The translations under genes were made by a program, and so were the position numbers. DNA of 64,000 nt from Solwaraspora sp. WMMD792. GTDB lineage: Bacteria; Actinomycetota; Actinomycetes; Mycobacteriales; Micromonosporaceae. The notes beneath the pieces are model-generated. The model was not told the origin of the DNA. It saw only the letters and a list, made by a program, of their open reading frames with translations, and made no database searches. This document shows positions 22,846 to 30,802 of this stretch, in pieces. The stretch lies in assembly GCF_029626105.1 (NCBI RefSeq), contig NZ_JARUBH010000009.1:6602011-6666010 (forward strand), read 5' to 3'. Position 1 is the first letter of the stretch. The number at the start of each line of letters is the position of its first letter.

Positions 22846-24045
22846 TCAGCTGGCCAGCCGCCAGCGGCCACCCCGGGAGACCAGCATGGTCAGTGCCTGG
22901 GGCATCAGTCCGGAGTGGTTGTCCGGGGTCATCCGGATTGGCCCGGAGAGCCCGTCGAACTGGGTGGTCTCCAGCACCTCACGGATGGCCTCCCGGTTGA
23001 TCGAGCCGTCGCCGGTCGACGTGGCCACCGCGTCGGCGATCAGCTGGACGGCGTCGGCCGCGAACGAGGAGAACCCGTAGTAGCTGCCGAACCTGGCCGT
23101 GTAGTCGCGGAACCACTGCTTGCGGGCTGCCTTCGCCGGGGTGTTGGCGATCACGTCGTCGATCACCATGGTCTGGGTGAAGACCAGGTTGACGCCCTTG
23201 GTGCCGTTGGCCGAACCACCGGACAGGAACAGGTCCCCGGCGGCGGCGGCGTCGAAGAACAGGGGCCCCGGGTAGTCGGCCTGCGCCGCGCTGTCCGCCG
23301 CCAGCGCCGCCTGCTCGGCCGAGGTCCAGACCAGCAGCGCGCCCGGATTCTCGCCGGTCAACGGCTGCGCCAGGGTGGCGACGGCCTGGCTCACGTCGGT
23401 GTCGGTGGTACGCACCTGTTCGGTGCCGACCAGGTTGATGTCGAGCTTGTCCAGTTCGGCGGTGATCACCCGCAGGCCGTCCCGGCCGTACTCGTCGTCG
23501 GTGTGCAACAGGCTGGCCCGCCCGATGTTGCGGCGGCGCAGCTCGTTGGCGACCGCGGCGGCGCTGTCCGCCGCGTTGGGGCCGAGCTTGAACAGATAGC
23601 GACGCTCGGTGACCGGGGTGGCGACCGCGGTGGCCGGGGCCAGCGAGATGGTCGGCACCCGTTTGTCGTTGATCGTCCGGGCGGCGCCGACCGCACAGTC
23701 ACTGCAACTGCCCATGATGATCGCGGTCACCGCGGAGTCGCCGGTGAAGTCGCCGATGTTGCGCAGCGACTCGCTCGGGTCGGAACGATTGTCCCGGACG
23801 TCCAGCCGGATCGTCCGGTCGCCCAGCAGACCCGATTCGTTGATCTGCTCGACCTTCAGTTCGAGGGCTCGCTGGTAGCCCTTGCCGACGGTTGCGGCGG
23901 CACCGGACAGTTCCAGGTCGGCGGCGATGACGATCTCGCCGCCGTCCCCGCCGGCCGAGTCGCTGGCGAACTGGCAGCCGGTGAGCGAAGAGGCCAGCAA
24001 TGTGGATGCGAGCGCCATGAGTAGGGCGGAACGGGTGGGCCTCAA
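22846..24045 (-). CDS. Orphan type-1 periplasmic-binding lipoprotein (LivJ/amide-binding type)
   Basis: A 399-residue secreted lipoprotein: leader MRPTRSALLMALASTLLASS with lipobox LTGC, then a Peripla_BP_6-type domain (IVIAADLELSGAAATVGKGYQRALEL, in blocks, at the start; DDEYGRDGLRVI in the middle). TTG at 24045 was chosen because GGAGGA lies 5 nt upstream; no ATG has such a site. No permease or ATPase of the LIV type is nearby. It is divergent from the sensor kinase of a conservon, so it may present a ligand to that kinase; that is inference only. Confidence 0.85.
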   Translation of the reverse strand: MRPTRSALLMALASTLLASSLTGCQFASDSAGGDGGEIVIAADLELSGAAATVGKGYQRALELKVEQINESGLLGDRTIRLDVRDNRSDPSESLRNIGDFTGDSAVTAIIMGSCSDCAVGAARTINDKRVPTISLAPATAVATPVTERRYLFKLGPNAADSAAAVANELRRRNIGRASLLHTDDEYGRDGLRVITAELDKLDINLVGTEQVRTTDTDVSQAVATLAQPLTGENPGALLVWTSAEQAALAADSAAQADYPGPLFFDAAAAGDLFLSGGSANGTKGVNLVFTQTMVIDDVIANTPAKAARKQWFRDYTARFGSYYGFSSFAADAVQLIADAVATSTGDGSINREAIREVLETTQFDGLSGPIRMTPDNHSGLMPQALTMLVSRGGRWRLAS

Positions 24046-24510
24046 GTCAGTCCTCCAGGTACGCGGCGGATGCGCACCCGGTCGGTGGGCGGCGGCGCGG
24101 CTGAGCACGTCCTCAGTAGAAGTCGCGCCGGCGGCATGCCGTACGGTGTGCGCGGAGCCTGCAAACTTGGGAAACCATGCCAATGGGCGGCGTTCTGGTC
24201 AAGCGCGCCGGTCGGGGCGTTTCCGGGACTGTCGTCCCACATGTTGGCAACGAGTACATGTTGCGAGCGTTGACTTTGGCGGGACAACTGACGGTGGAAG
24301 TTCTATCCGCGCTGATCAGGGCGGTGTGATGAAGATACTCTCCGGTAACACTAGGGTGATTACGGGTCGTCCGACCGATTCCTGCCCCACTGAGGCTTCC
24401 CAAGCGGGTCCGCTTCTGGTGAAATCGCGGCCGTGCCGCATGCGGCGCTCACCGCTGCAGCAGGCATCGGTCGGCAGTCCGCGTGTGGAGATAGCGACGG
24501 AGGCGATGTC
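24046..24510. other. Divergent intergenic region upstream of the conservon
   Basis: About 465 bp without a gene. An 8-bp direct repeat ACATGTTG (24239-24246 and 24256-24263, 17 bp apart) lies just upstream of a -35-like TTGACT (24270-24275), but no good -10 follows at normal spacing, which could suit an activated promoter. GGAGG at 24499-24503 is the kinase ribosome binding site. Confidence 0.4.
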
Positions 24511-27500
24511 GTGAGGACCGGACCGACGACCCTGCCCGACAACGGCCCGCGGAAGCGCCGCGCGCCATTGCGTTGGGTGCCGCGACTGAGGGATGCGCGG
24601 ATCAGGTCCAAACTGGCCCTGATCCTGGTCGTTCCGCTGGCCGCGGTCGCCGCTCTGGCCACGGTACGGCTGGTCGACGTAGGACAGGGCGCAATCGACG
24701 CGCGAATGGTGCGCTCGATGGCCGAACTCTCCGTCGACGTCTCAGCCCTGGCTCAGGACGTCCACAAGGAGCGGATGGCGGCGGTGACCTTCCTGGCCGC
24801 CCGTGACGCCGACGCCGAGGCCTACAACATCCGGGTGCGCAGCACCGACGAGCGGATCGCTGCGTACGCCGCCGAACGCGACCGGGTCGGTAACGTGCCG
24901 GAGGCGGTCGAGCGGCAGCTGGTCGCCATCGACGACCACCTGGACACCTTGAACGCCACCCGCCAGGAGGTGCTCGACCGGCGGCAGATGCCAGTGCCGG
25001 AAGCGGTGCTGCGGTACGGCGTCATCCTGTCCGACCTGGCTTCCTACGGTGAGGTGCTCGGCCAGGTCTCCGGTGACGGCGAGGTGCCGGACAGTCTGCG
25101 TGCCGTCTCCGCCTTCGCCCGGGCCAAGCTGGCCACGGCCGAGGAGGAGGCGATCATCTTCGCCGCGCTGTCCACCGGCCGGCTGGACGAGGAGCAGTTC
25201 TCGTCGTACCTGGCCACGCTGACCAGCCAGCAGGAGGCGCTGCTGTCGTTCTCGCTGGCCGCGTCGCCGTGGGAGCAGGAGCTGGTCGACAGCAGCGTCA
25301 CCGGTGACGCCGTCTTCCTGGCCGACCGGGTCGCCACCGAGATCACCCGTTCGGTGGGCCAGCGGGCTCCGATGAGCGCCGCACAGGCGGCCCGGGCCGT
25401 GGGCGCGGTCAACGACCTGATGCGGTGGGCCGAGATCCAGCTGGAGAACCGGCTGCTCGACCGGGCCACCGAGGTGAGCACCAACGTCACCCGGCAGGCG
25501 ATCATCGAGTCGATCGCGGTGCTGATCGTCCTGGTGCTGGCGATCGCCCTCGCGGTGGTCCTGGCCCGCTCGTTGAACGACTCGCTGCGGCGGCTGCGGG
25601 AAGGCGCCATGTCGGTGGCCAGCCGGGACCTGCCGGAGGCGGTGGCCAAGCTCCGCGACGTCAACGACCTCAACGACCGGGGCCCGGAGGAGATCGTCCG
25701 CAACCTACGTGACCCGATCCGCCTGCCCAACCGCGACGAGGTCGGCCAGGTCGGCCAGGCGTTCAACGTGGTGCACCGGGAGGCGGTCCGGATCGCCGCC
25801 GAGCAGGCCGCGCTGCGGGCGAGCGTGTCGGCGATGTTCCTCTCCCTGGCCCGCCGAAGCCAGACGCTGGTCGACCGGATGATCGGCGAGCTCGACGCGA
25901 TCGAGCGTGGCGAGGAGGACCCGAAGCGGCTCGCCCAGCTGTTCCAGCTCGACCACCTCGCCACCCGGATGCGCCGCAACGACGAGAACCTGCTGGTCCT
26001 GGCCGGTGCCGACTCGACGGCGCCACGCCGGGAGGACGCGCTGCTGGTCGACGCGCTGCGGGCCGCGCAGTCCGAGGTCGAGCTCTACAACCGGATCGAG
26101 TTCGGCACCGTCGACACCGACATCCTGATCTCCGCGCACGCGGTCAACGACGTGGTACGTCTCGTCGCCGAGCTGCTCGACAACGCCACCCGGTTCTCCC
26201 CGCCGACCACCACGGTCGTCGCCGACGCCCGGCGGCTGCGCGACTACGTACTGGTCCAGGTGGAGGACCGCGGCCTGGGGCTGTCCGAGGAGCAGTTGGA
26301 CAATCTCAACCGGAGGCTCGCCGAGCCCTCCACGGTCGACGTCTCGGCGTTCCGACTGATGGGTCTCGCCGTGGTCAGCCGGCTGGCCGGCCGGTACGGC
26401 ATCCGGGTCGAGCTGCGGCCCAACCCGGAGGGTGGCACTATCGCCCAGGCCACGCTGCCGAGCAGCATCCTGGTACTGCCGCAGCGCACCCGGGAGCCGG
26501 TGATGACGCGGGGACGCCCGGCCATGGCGGCCGAGCCGATCTCCGCCGCGCCCACGTCAGGCGGGACCTGGTCGCCGATCTCGAGTCCGCCGGCGGCGGC
26601 ACCCGGCCGTACGGCGACCCTCACCGACCAGTGGCAGAACGCCCGGTCGTCACAGTGGAACGCGGTGGCCGGTGCACCTACCGCCGCCTTCCCGGTGACC
26701 ACCGGCGGGCAGTCGACGCCGGTGTCCGCCGCCCCGATCTCCGCGTCGCCGATGTCCGGCTCGCCGATGTCCGGGCCGCCCATGTCGGCCCCCCCGATGT
26801 CCGGCGCTCCCATGTCCGGGGCACCGGCCGCCGGCCCGGCCGCGCCGACGTACAACCCGGGGCTGCCGGCGTACCGTCCGGCGGCATCCGCCGCCCCGCC
26901 TGCGGCGGCACCGCCGGTGGCCAACGTCGGTACGCCGACCGTGGCCTACCCGACGGTGCGACCGACCGGTACCAGCGGCTACCCGGACCAGTCGGTCATC
27001 CCGGCCACCATGCACCCGCTGGCCCCGGCGGTACGCACCGGCGGCCAGTTGCCGCACGGCCCGATGGCCGGCGGCTCCACCGGCGGCGGTGCGCCCGCAG
27101 CGCCCGCCAACCCCGCAGCGCCCGCCAACCCCGGTGCCCGGCCCGAGGACGCCGCCGAGATGCCCATCTTCCGGGAGATGGAGGCGGTCTGGTTCCGGTC
27201 ACACGGCTCGGCCGAGACCACCGTCCTGCCGCTGCCGACCGCCGGTCGTCCGCCTGCTGCCGGTGCGCCCGCACCGGCGTACTCGCCGGCACCCGCTCCG
27301 ACCAGGACACCGCTGCCGGCCCGCAACCCGGGACAGTCGACTCCACAGCCGGCGGCGTACTCTGCTCCGGTGCAGCCGAACGCCGCACCACCACCCCCGG
27401 CCGCGCCACCGGCGCCCGCACCGTCCACTCCGGCCGGCGCGGCAACGTCGGCGCTGGGTGCCATCCCCCGGCAACGGACCGGCGACTCCGGCAGTTGGCG

Positions 27501-27768
27501 TACCGCCGCTGACGAGGGCTGGGCCCGGGCCAGTAAGGCAGCGGAGCCGGCGACCGCCGGCACCACCCGCTCTGGTCTGCCAAAGCGCCAGCCCCAGGCA
27601 CAGCTGGTGCCGGGTGGCGTGGAGGCCAAGCAGGGCCGCGAGCCGACCCGGCGGACCCCGGACGAGGTCCGCGGCCTGTTGTCGGCATATCACCGTGGCG
27701 TGCAACGCGGCCGGACCGTCGGCAGCGAGCAGTACCGCGCCAACTCAACCAAGGAGACCAGCGAATGA
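24511..27768 (+). CDS. Nitrate/nitrite-sensor-like histidine kinase of a conservon (CvnA-type)
   Basis: A 1085-residue membrane kinase. TM1 is at about 35-55, an extracellular NIT-type helical sensor domain at about 56-330, TM2 at about 331-353, then HAMP and the kinase core. A probable phospho-accepting His482 is in FQLDHLATRMRRNDENLL; the N box is ELLDNATRFSPP (554-565) and the G1 box EDRGLGLSEEQ (about 584-594). The remaining C-terminal third (from about 675) is Pro/Ala/Ser-rich, apparently disordered, with six 5-residue repeats (741-770). GTG 24511 has GGAGG upstream. The overlapping next gene and the roadblock-DUF742-GTPase order define a conservon. Confidence 0.92.
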   Translation: MRTGPTTLPDNGPRKRRAPLRWVPRLRDARIRSKLALILVVPLAAVAALATVRLVDVGQGAIDARMVRSMAELSVDVSALAQDVHKERMAAVTFLAARDADAEAYNIRVRSTDERIAAYAAERDRVGNVPEAVERQLVAIDDHLDTLNATRQEVLDRRQMPVPEAVLRYGVILSDLASYGEVLGQVSGDGEVPDSLRAVSAFARAKLATAEEEAIIFAALSTGRLDEEQFSSYLATLTSQQEALLSFSLAASPWEQELVDSSVTGDAVFLADRVATEITRSVGQRAPMSAAQAARAVGAVNDLMRWAEIQLENRLLDRATEVSTNVTRQAIIESIAVLIVLVLAIALAVVLARSLNDSLRRLREGAMSVASRDLPEAVAKLRDVNDLNDRGPEEIVRNLRDPIRLPNRDEVGQVGQAFNVVHREAVRIAAEQAALRASVSAMFLSLARRSQTLVDRMIGELDAIERGEEDPKRLAQLFQLDHLATRMRRNDENLLVLAGADSTAPRREDALLVDALRAAQSEVELYNRIEFGTVDTDILISAHAVNDVVRLVAELLDNATRFSPPTTTVVADARRLRDYVLVQVEDRGLGLSEEQLDNLNRRLAEPSTVDVSAFRLMGLAVVSRLAGRYGIRVELRPNPEGGTIAQATLPSSILVLPQRTREPVMTRGRPAMAAEPISAAPTSGGTWSPISSPPAAAPGRTATLTDQWQNARSSQWNAVAGAPTAAFPVTTGGQSTPVSAAPISASPMSGSPMSGPPMSAPPMSGAPMSGAPAAGPAAPTYNPGLPAYRPAASAAPPAAAPPVANVGTPTVAYPTVRPTGTSGYPDQSVIPATMHPLAPAVRTGGQLPHGPMAGGSTGGGAPAAPANPAAPANPGARPEDAAEMPIFREMEAVWFRSHGSAETTVLPLPTAGRPPAAGAPAPAYSPAPAPTRTPLPARNPGQSTPQPAAYSAPVQPNAAPPPPAAPPAPAPSTPAGAATSALGAIPRQRTGDSGSWRTAADEGWARASKAAEPATAGTTRSGLPKRQPQAQLVPGGVEAKQGREPTRRTPDEVRGLLSAYHRGVQRGRTVGSEQYRANSTKETSE
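26731..26820 (+). repeat. Six 15-bp repeats in the kinase C-terminal tail
   Basis: Six in-frame 15-bp units encode degenerate five-residue repeats around the motif PMSG-x (residues 741-770). The array lies in the low-complexity tail, not in the catalytic core, so copy-number change would be tolerated. Confidence 0.85.
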
Positions 27769-28178
27769 ACAGGCCAGCAGCTATTCAGGACATGGGTTGG
27801 CTGCTCAGCAACTTTGCCGACAGCGTGGCGGGGATCGCCCACGTCGTGGCTGTCTCGGCAGACGGACTGCTGCTCGCCTCCTCGCGTGACCTGCCGGCGG
27901 ACCGGGCCGACCAGTTGGCGGCGATCACCTCCGGCGTGGTCAGCCTCACCGACGGGGCGTCGCGGATGTTCAGCGCGGGTGGCGTGCTGCAGACGGTGAT
28001 CGAGATGGACAGCGGGTACCTGTTCCTGATGTCCATCAGCGATGGATCGTCGATGGCGGTGCTCGCCGCCCGTAGTTGCGACGTCGGTCAGGTCGGGTAC
28101 GAGATGGCATTGCTGGTCGAGCGGGTCGGTGCCGCGCTGGTCCCGGCGCCACGGGAGACCGTGGGCGGCCGACCCTGA
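27765..28178 (+). CDS. Roadblock/LC7-domain protein of the conservon (CvnB-type)
   Basis: A 137-residue roadblock/longin-fold protein, the probable activator or scaffold of the conservon GTPase. The family blocks LLSNFADSVAGIAHVVAVSADGLLLASS (in pieces), then SGVVSLTDGASRMF and the YLFLMSISDGSSMAVLAA strand are clear. ATG overlaps the kinase stop by 4 bp (ATGA) with AAGGAGACC upstream. By analogy with studied conservons it may sit at the membrane with the kinase and GTPase in a G-protein-like signalling complex. Confidence 0.93.
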   Translation: MNRPAAIQDMGWLLSNFADSVAGIAHVVAVSADGLLLASSRDLPADRADQLAAITSGVVSLTDGASRMFSAGGVLQTVIEMDSGYLFLMSISDGSSMAVLAARSCDVGQVGYEMALLVERVGAALVPAPRETVGGRP

Positions 28179-28258
28179 TCCGAGGCTGAAGTTCCGCAGC
28201 GACACAAGGGACCGTCACCGATGACGTGCCAGCAGACCCACGAGGAGGTGACCGCTCA

Positions 28259-28630
28259 ATGGGCCAACCACGACAGGACCCGCGCGGAGCGCTGGTCCGC
28301 CCCTATGCGGTCACCCGCGGGCGTACCGAGCCACGGCAGCACATCGCACTGGAGGCGGTGCTGGTGGCCTCGGCGGCAGCGGTCACCGAGTCTCGTTTCG
28401 CCGGGCACGACAAGCATCGAATCGCCACGATCTGCGACAACCGTGCCCAGTCACTGGCGGAGATCGCCGCGTACACCCGGCTCCCGCTGGGCGTCGCACG
28501 GGTCCTCGTCGCCGACATGGTCGCCGACGGCCTGCTGGCGTTGCACAGCACCGCTCCGACTGAGACAGAGGGCTACGAGGAGCGGATGGAACTTCTTGAG
28601 AGGGTGCTAAGTGGACTTCGCAGGCTATGA
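28259..28630 (+). CDS. DUF742 protein of the conservon (CvnC-type)
   Basis: A 123-residue DUF742 protein with RPYAVTRGRTEPRQHIALEAVLVAS near the N-terminus and a winged-helix-like stretch (AEIAAYTRLPLGVARVLVADMVADGLLAL). In conservons it is the third component and may link the GTPase cycle to a DNA- or protein-binding role. ATG 28259 has GAGGAGGTG upstream; an in-frame GTG at 28226 would add 11 residues. The 3' end overlaps the GTPase gene by 20 bp. Confidence 0.92.
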   Translation: MGQPRQDPRGALVRPYAVTRGRTEPRQHIALEAVLVASAAAVTESRFAGHDKHRIATICDNRAQSLAEIAAYTRLPLGVARVLVADMVADGLLALHSTAPTETEGYEERMELLERVLSGLRRL

Positions 28631-29234
28631 CCGTCCCGGCGTCCGCCGGGACAAGGGAATCACCTCGGCGAAGATCGTCATCGCCGGTGGATTCGGGGTG
28701 GGCAAGACCACCATGGTCGGCGCGGTCTCCGAGATCACGCCGCTGACCACCGAGGCGCTGATGACCTCGGCCGGTGTCGGCATCGACGATCCGTCAAAGG
28801 TCCCCGGCAAGGAGACCACCACGGTGGCGATGGACTTCGGCCGGATCACCATGGCCGACGACCTGATTCTCTATCTGTTCGGCACGCCCGGACAGACCCG
28901 GTTCTGGTTCATGTGGGACGAGATCATCCGCGGCGCGGTCGGTGCCGCGGTGCTGGTGGACACCCGCCGGATCACCGACGCCTTCGCCCCGCTCGACTAC
29001 TTCGAGAACCGGCAGCTGCCGTACCTCGTGGCGTTGAACTGCTTCGACGGCGCGCCACAGTACGAGCCGGAGGAGGTGCGGGAGGCGCTGGCCATCGCGC
29101 CGCACGTGCCGCTGGTGATGTGCGACGCCCGCAGCCGGGACTCGACGAAGAGTGTGCTGGTCAATGTCGTCGAGCACGCCATGGCGACGCTGCGCGCCGA
29201 GCACGGCCGGGGGTATCCGACCCCGGTCGGCTGA
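28611..29234 (+). CDS. Small Ras-like GTPase of the conservon (CvnD-type)
   Basis: A 207-residue P-loop GTPase: G1 is GGFGVGKTT, the switch region TTVAMDFGRI, G3 LFGTPGQ (DxxGQ degenerated to GTPGQ, as in the MglA/Cvn group) and the NxxD-like base-recognition loop LNCFDGAPQYEP. The GTG start lies inside the DUF742 gene. GTP-GDP cycling controlled by the roadblock protein is the expected mode. A strong terminator 15 bp after the stop closes the four-gene operon. Confidence 0.94.
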   Translation: MDFAGYDRPGVRRDKGITSAKIVIAGGFGVGKTTMVGAVSEITPLTTEALMTSAGVGIDDPSKVPGKETTTVAMDFGRITMADDLILYLFGTPGQTRFWFMWDEIIRGAVGAAVLVDTRRITDAFAPLDYFENRQLPYLVALNCFDGAPQYEPEEVREALAIAPHVPLVMCDARSRDSTKSVLVNVVEHAMATLRAEHGRGYPTPVG

Positions 29235-29248
29235 CCGTACGGCAACAC

Positions 29249-29277
29249 AGCCGGCGGCGCGCAGCGCGCCGCCGGCT
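29249..29277. terminator. Terminator closing the conservon
   Basis: A 13-bp perfect stem (29249-29261 with 29265-29277) and 3-nt loop lie between the convergent conservon and nitrate operons and could serve both. Confidence 0.75.
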
Positions 29278-29351
29278 GGCGCGGGCTCAGCCGGCCGTGT
29301 GGGCTCAGCCGGCCCGGCCGGACCGGCTCAGCCCGCCGGGCGCGGCCTGCC

Positions 29352-30440
29352 TCAGTCGATCGGCAGCCGGTAGCCGCGTTTGACCACGGTCTGGATCACC
29401 CCGGGCGTACCCAGCCCGGCCCGGAGCCGGGCCACCGCCATCTCGACGGCGTGCTCGTCGGCGCCTCGGGGCAGGGTGCGCAGCAGCGCGGCCCGGGACA
29501 GCACCCGTCCCGGGGTCTGCGCCAGCGCGCGCAGCACCGCCATCGGTGCCGGTGCCAACGGGCGCAGCTCACCGTCGATCACCGCGGCGTGTCCGCGCAG
29601 GGTGAGCAGGTGTCCGCCGACCTTCAAGTTGACCGCCCGGCGGGGCAGTTCGTCGACGATGGTCCGGACCAGCGCCCCGAGTCGGGCGCGAGCCGGTGCG
29701 GTCACCGGCACTCCGTGCCGGCGCAGCGGCGCCGCGGTGACCGGCCCGACGCAGGCGGCCAGTACGTCGGTCCGCATCGCCTCGAGCACCGCGTCGGCGT
29801 TGGGCCCGGCGGCGCGCAGCAGCGCTCCGACCGCCGGCGCGGAGGTGAAGGTGACCGCGTCGACGAGCCGGCCGGCGACCAGGTCGACCAGCCGGTGCAG
29901 TGGTGCCGGGTCGGTCGGTGGCGCCCACCGGTACACCGGCACCTCGATCACGGTGGCGCCGGCCGCCTCGAGCGCCGCCGAACACTCCGGTTGCCGTTCC
30001 CCGTGCAGCTGCATCGCGATCACCTGGCCGGCCACGCCGCGGGCCCGTAGATAGTCGGTGACCTCGTCACAGCTCTCCGACGCGGGTGACCACTGGTCGT
30101 GCAGGCCGGCTGCCCGGATCGCGCCCCGGGCCTTGGGACCGCGGGCCACGATGTAGGCGCCGCCGAGCACCGCCCGCAGCGGCTCGGCCAAGCCCCACCC
30201 CTCCGCGGCCTCCAGCCAGCCACGCATGCCGATGCCGGTGTTGGCGATCAGCACGTCCGGCGGATTGTCCAGACAGGCCCGGGTCGACGCCCGTAGTTCG
30301 GTGTCGTCGGCCAGCGGCACGATCCGCAGCGCCGGGGCGAGCACCACCCGGGCACCCCGCCGTTCCAGCAGCGCGGCCAGCTCGTCGCGCCGCCGGTCGG
30401 CGGTGACCCCGATGGTGAATCCGGACAGCTCGTCGGACAT
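29352..30440 (-). CDS. nnaR: HemD-like/winged-helix nitrate assimilation regulator (NnaR-type)
   Basis: A 362-residue fusion: residues 1 to about 260 resemble uroporphyrinogen-III synthase (IGVTADRRRDELAALLERRGARVV, then VTFTSAPAVGALL), and about 265-362 form an OmpR-type winged helix (VLRALAQTPGRVLSRAALLRTLP ... AVEMAVARLRAGLG ... VVKRGYRL). This architecture is that of NnaR in Streptomyces and mycobacteria, a co-activator with GlnR of nitrate/nitrite assimilation. It is the last gene of the nas-nir operon, starting at the nirD stop (TGATG). The HemD part may sense a tetrapyrrole; a remaining enzyme role for sirohaem supply cannot be excluded. Confidence 0.88.
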   Translation of the reverse strand: MSDELSGFTIGVTADRRRDELAALLERRGARVVLAPALRIVPLADDTELRASTRACLDNPPDVLIANTGIGMRGWLEAAEGWGLAEPLRAVLGGAYIVARGPKARGAIRAAGLHDQWSPASESCDEVTDYLRARGVAGQVIAMQLHGERQPECSAALEAAGATVIEVPVYRWAPPTDPAPLHRLVDLVAGRLVDAVTFTSAPAVGALLRAAGPNADAVLEAMRTDVLAACVGPVTAAPLRRHGVPVTAPARARLGALVRTIVDELPRRAVNLKVGGHLLTLRGHAAVIDGELRPLAPAPMAVLRALAQTPGRVLSRAALLRTLPRGADEHAVEMAVARLRAGLGTPGVIQTVVKRGYRLPID

Positions 30441-30802
30441 CACTGGTCCTGCCGCCGACCGAGCACCTCGATCAGCCCGTCCCGACAGCGCACCCGGTAG
30501 GTCGGCACAGCGACGCCCGGCAGATCCAGACATTCGCCGGTACGCAGGTCGTAGACCTGCTTGTGCAGTGGTGACGCCACGGTCGGGATGTCCCCCCGGG
30601 TACCGACGATGCCCCGGGACATGACGTGGGCGCCGGCCACCGGGTCCTGGTTGCCGATCGCGTACAACGTCCCGTCGTAGGTCCGGAAGACCGCCACCTG
30701 CTCGCCGTCGACCAGTGCGGCCACGCCCCGCTCCGGCTCCACCCGGGAGTACGGGCACACCGGTGTCCACCGGGCGGTGACGTTGACTGTCTGCACACTC
30801 AT
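30440..30802 (-). CDS. nirD: Nitrite reductase small subunit NirD (Rieske-like)
   Basis: A 120-residue Rieske-fold protein without the usual cluster ligands at the His/Cys positions, as in the NirD group: VCPYSRVEPERGVAALVDGEQVAVFR at the start, then SRGIVGTRGDIPTVASPLHKQVYDLRTGECLD. It assists NirB in six-electron reduction of nitrite to ammonium. ATG overlaps the nirB stop by 4 bp and the stop overlaps the nnaR start by 1 bp. Confidence 0.94.
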   Translation of the reverse strand: MSVQTVNVTARWTPVCPYSRVEPERGVAALVDGEQVAVFRTYDGTLYAIGNQDPVAGAHVMSRGIVGTRGDIPTVASPLHKQVYDLRTGECLDLPGVAVPTYRVRCRDGLIEVLGRRQDQ

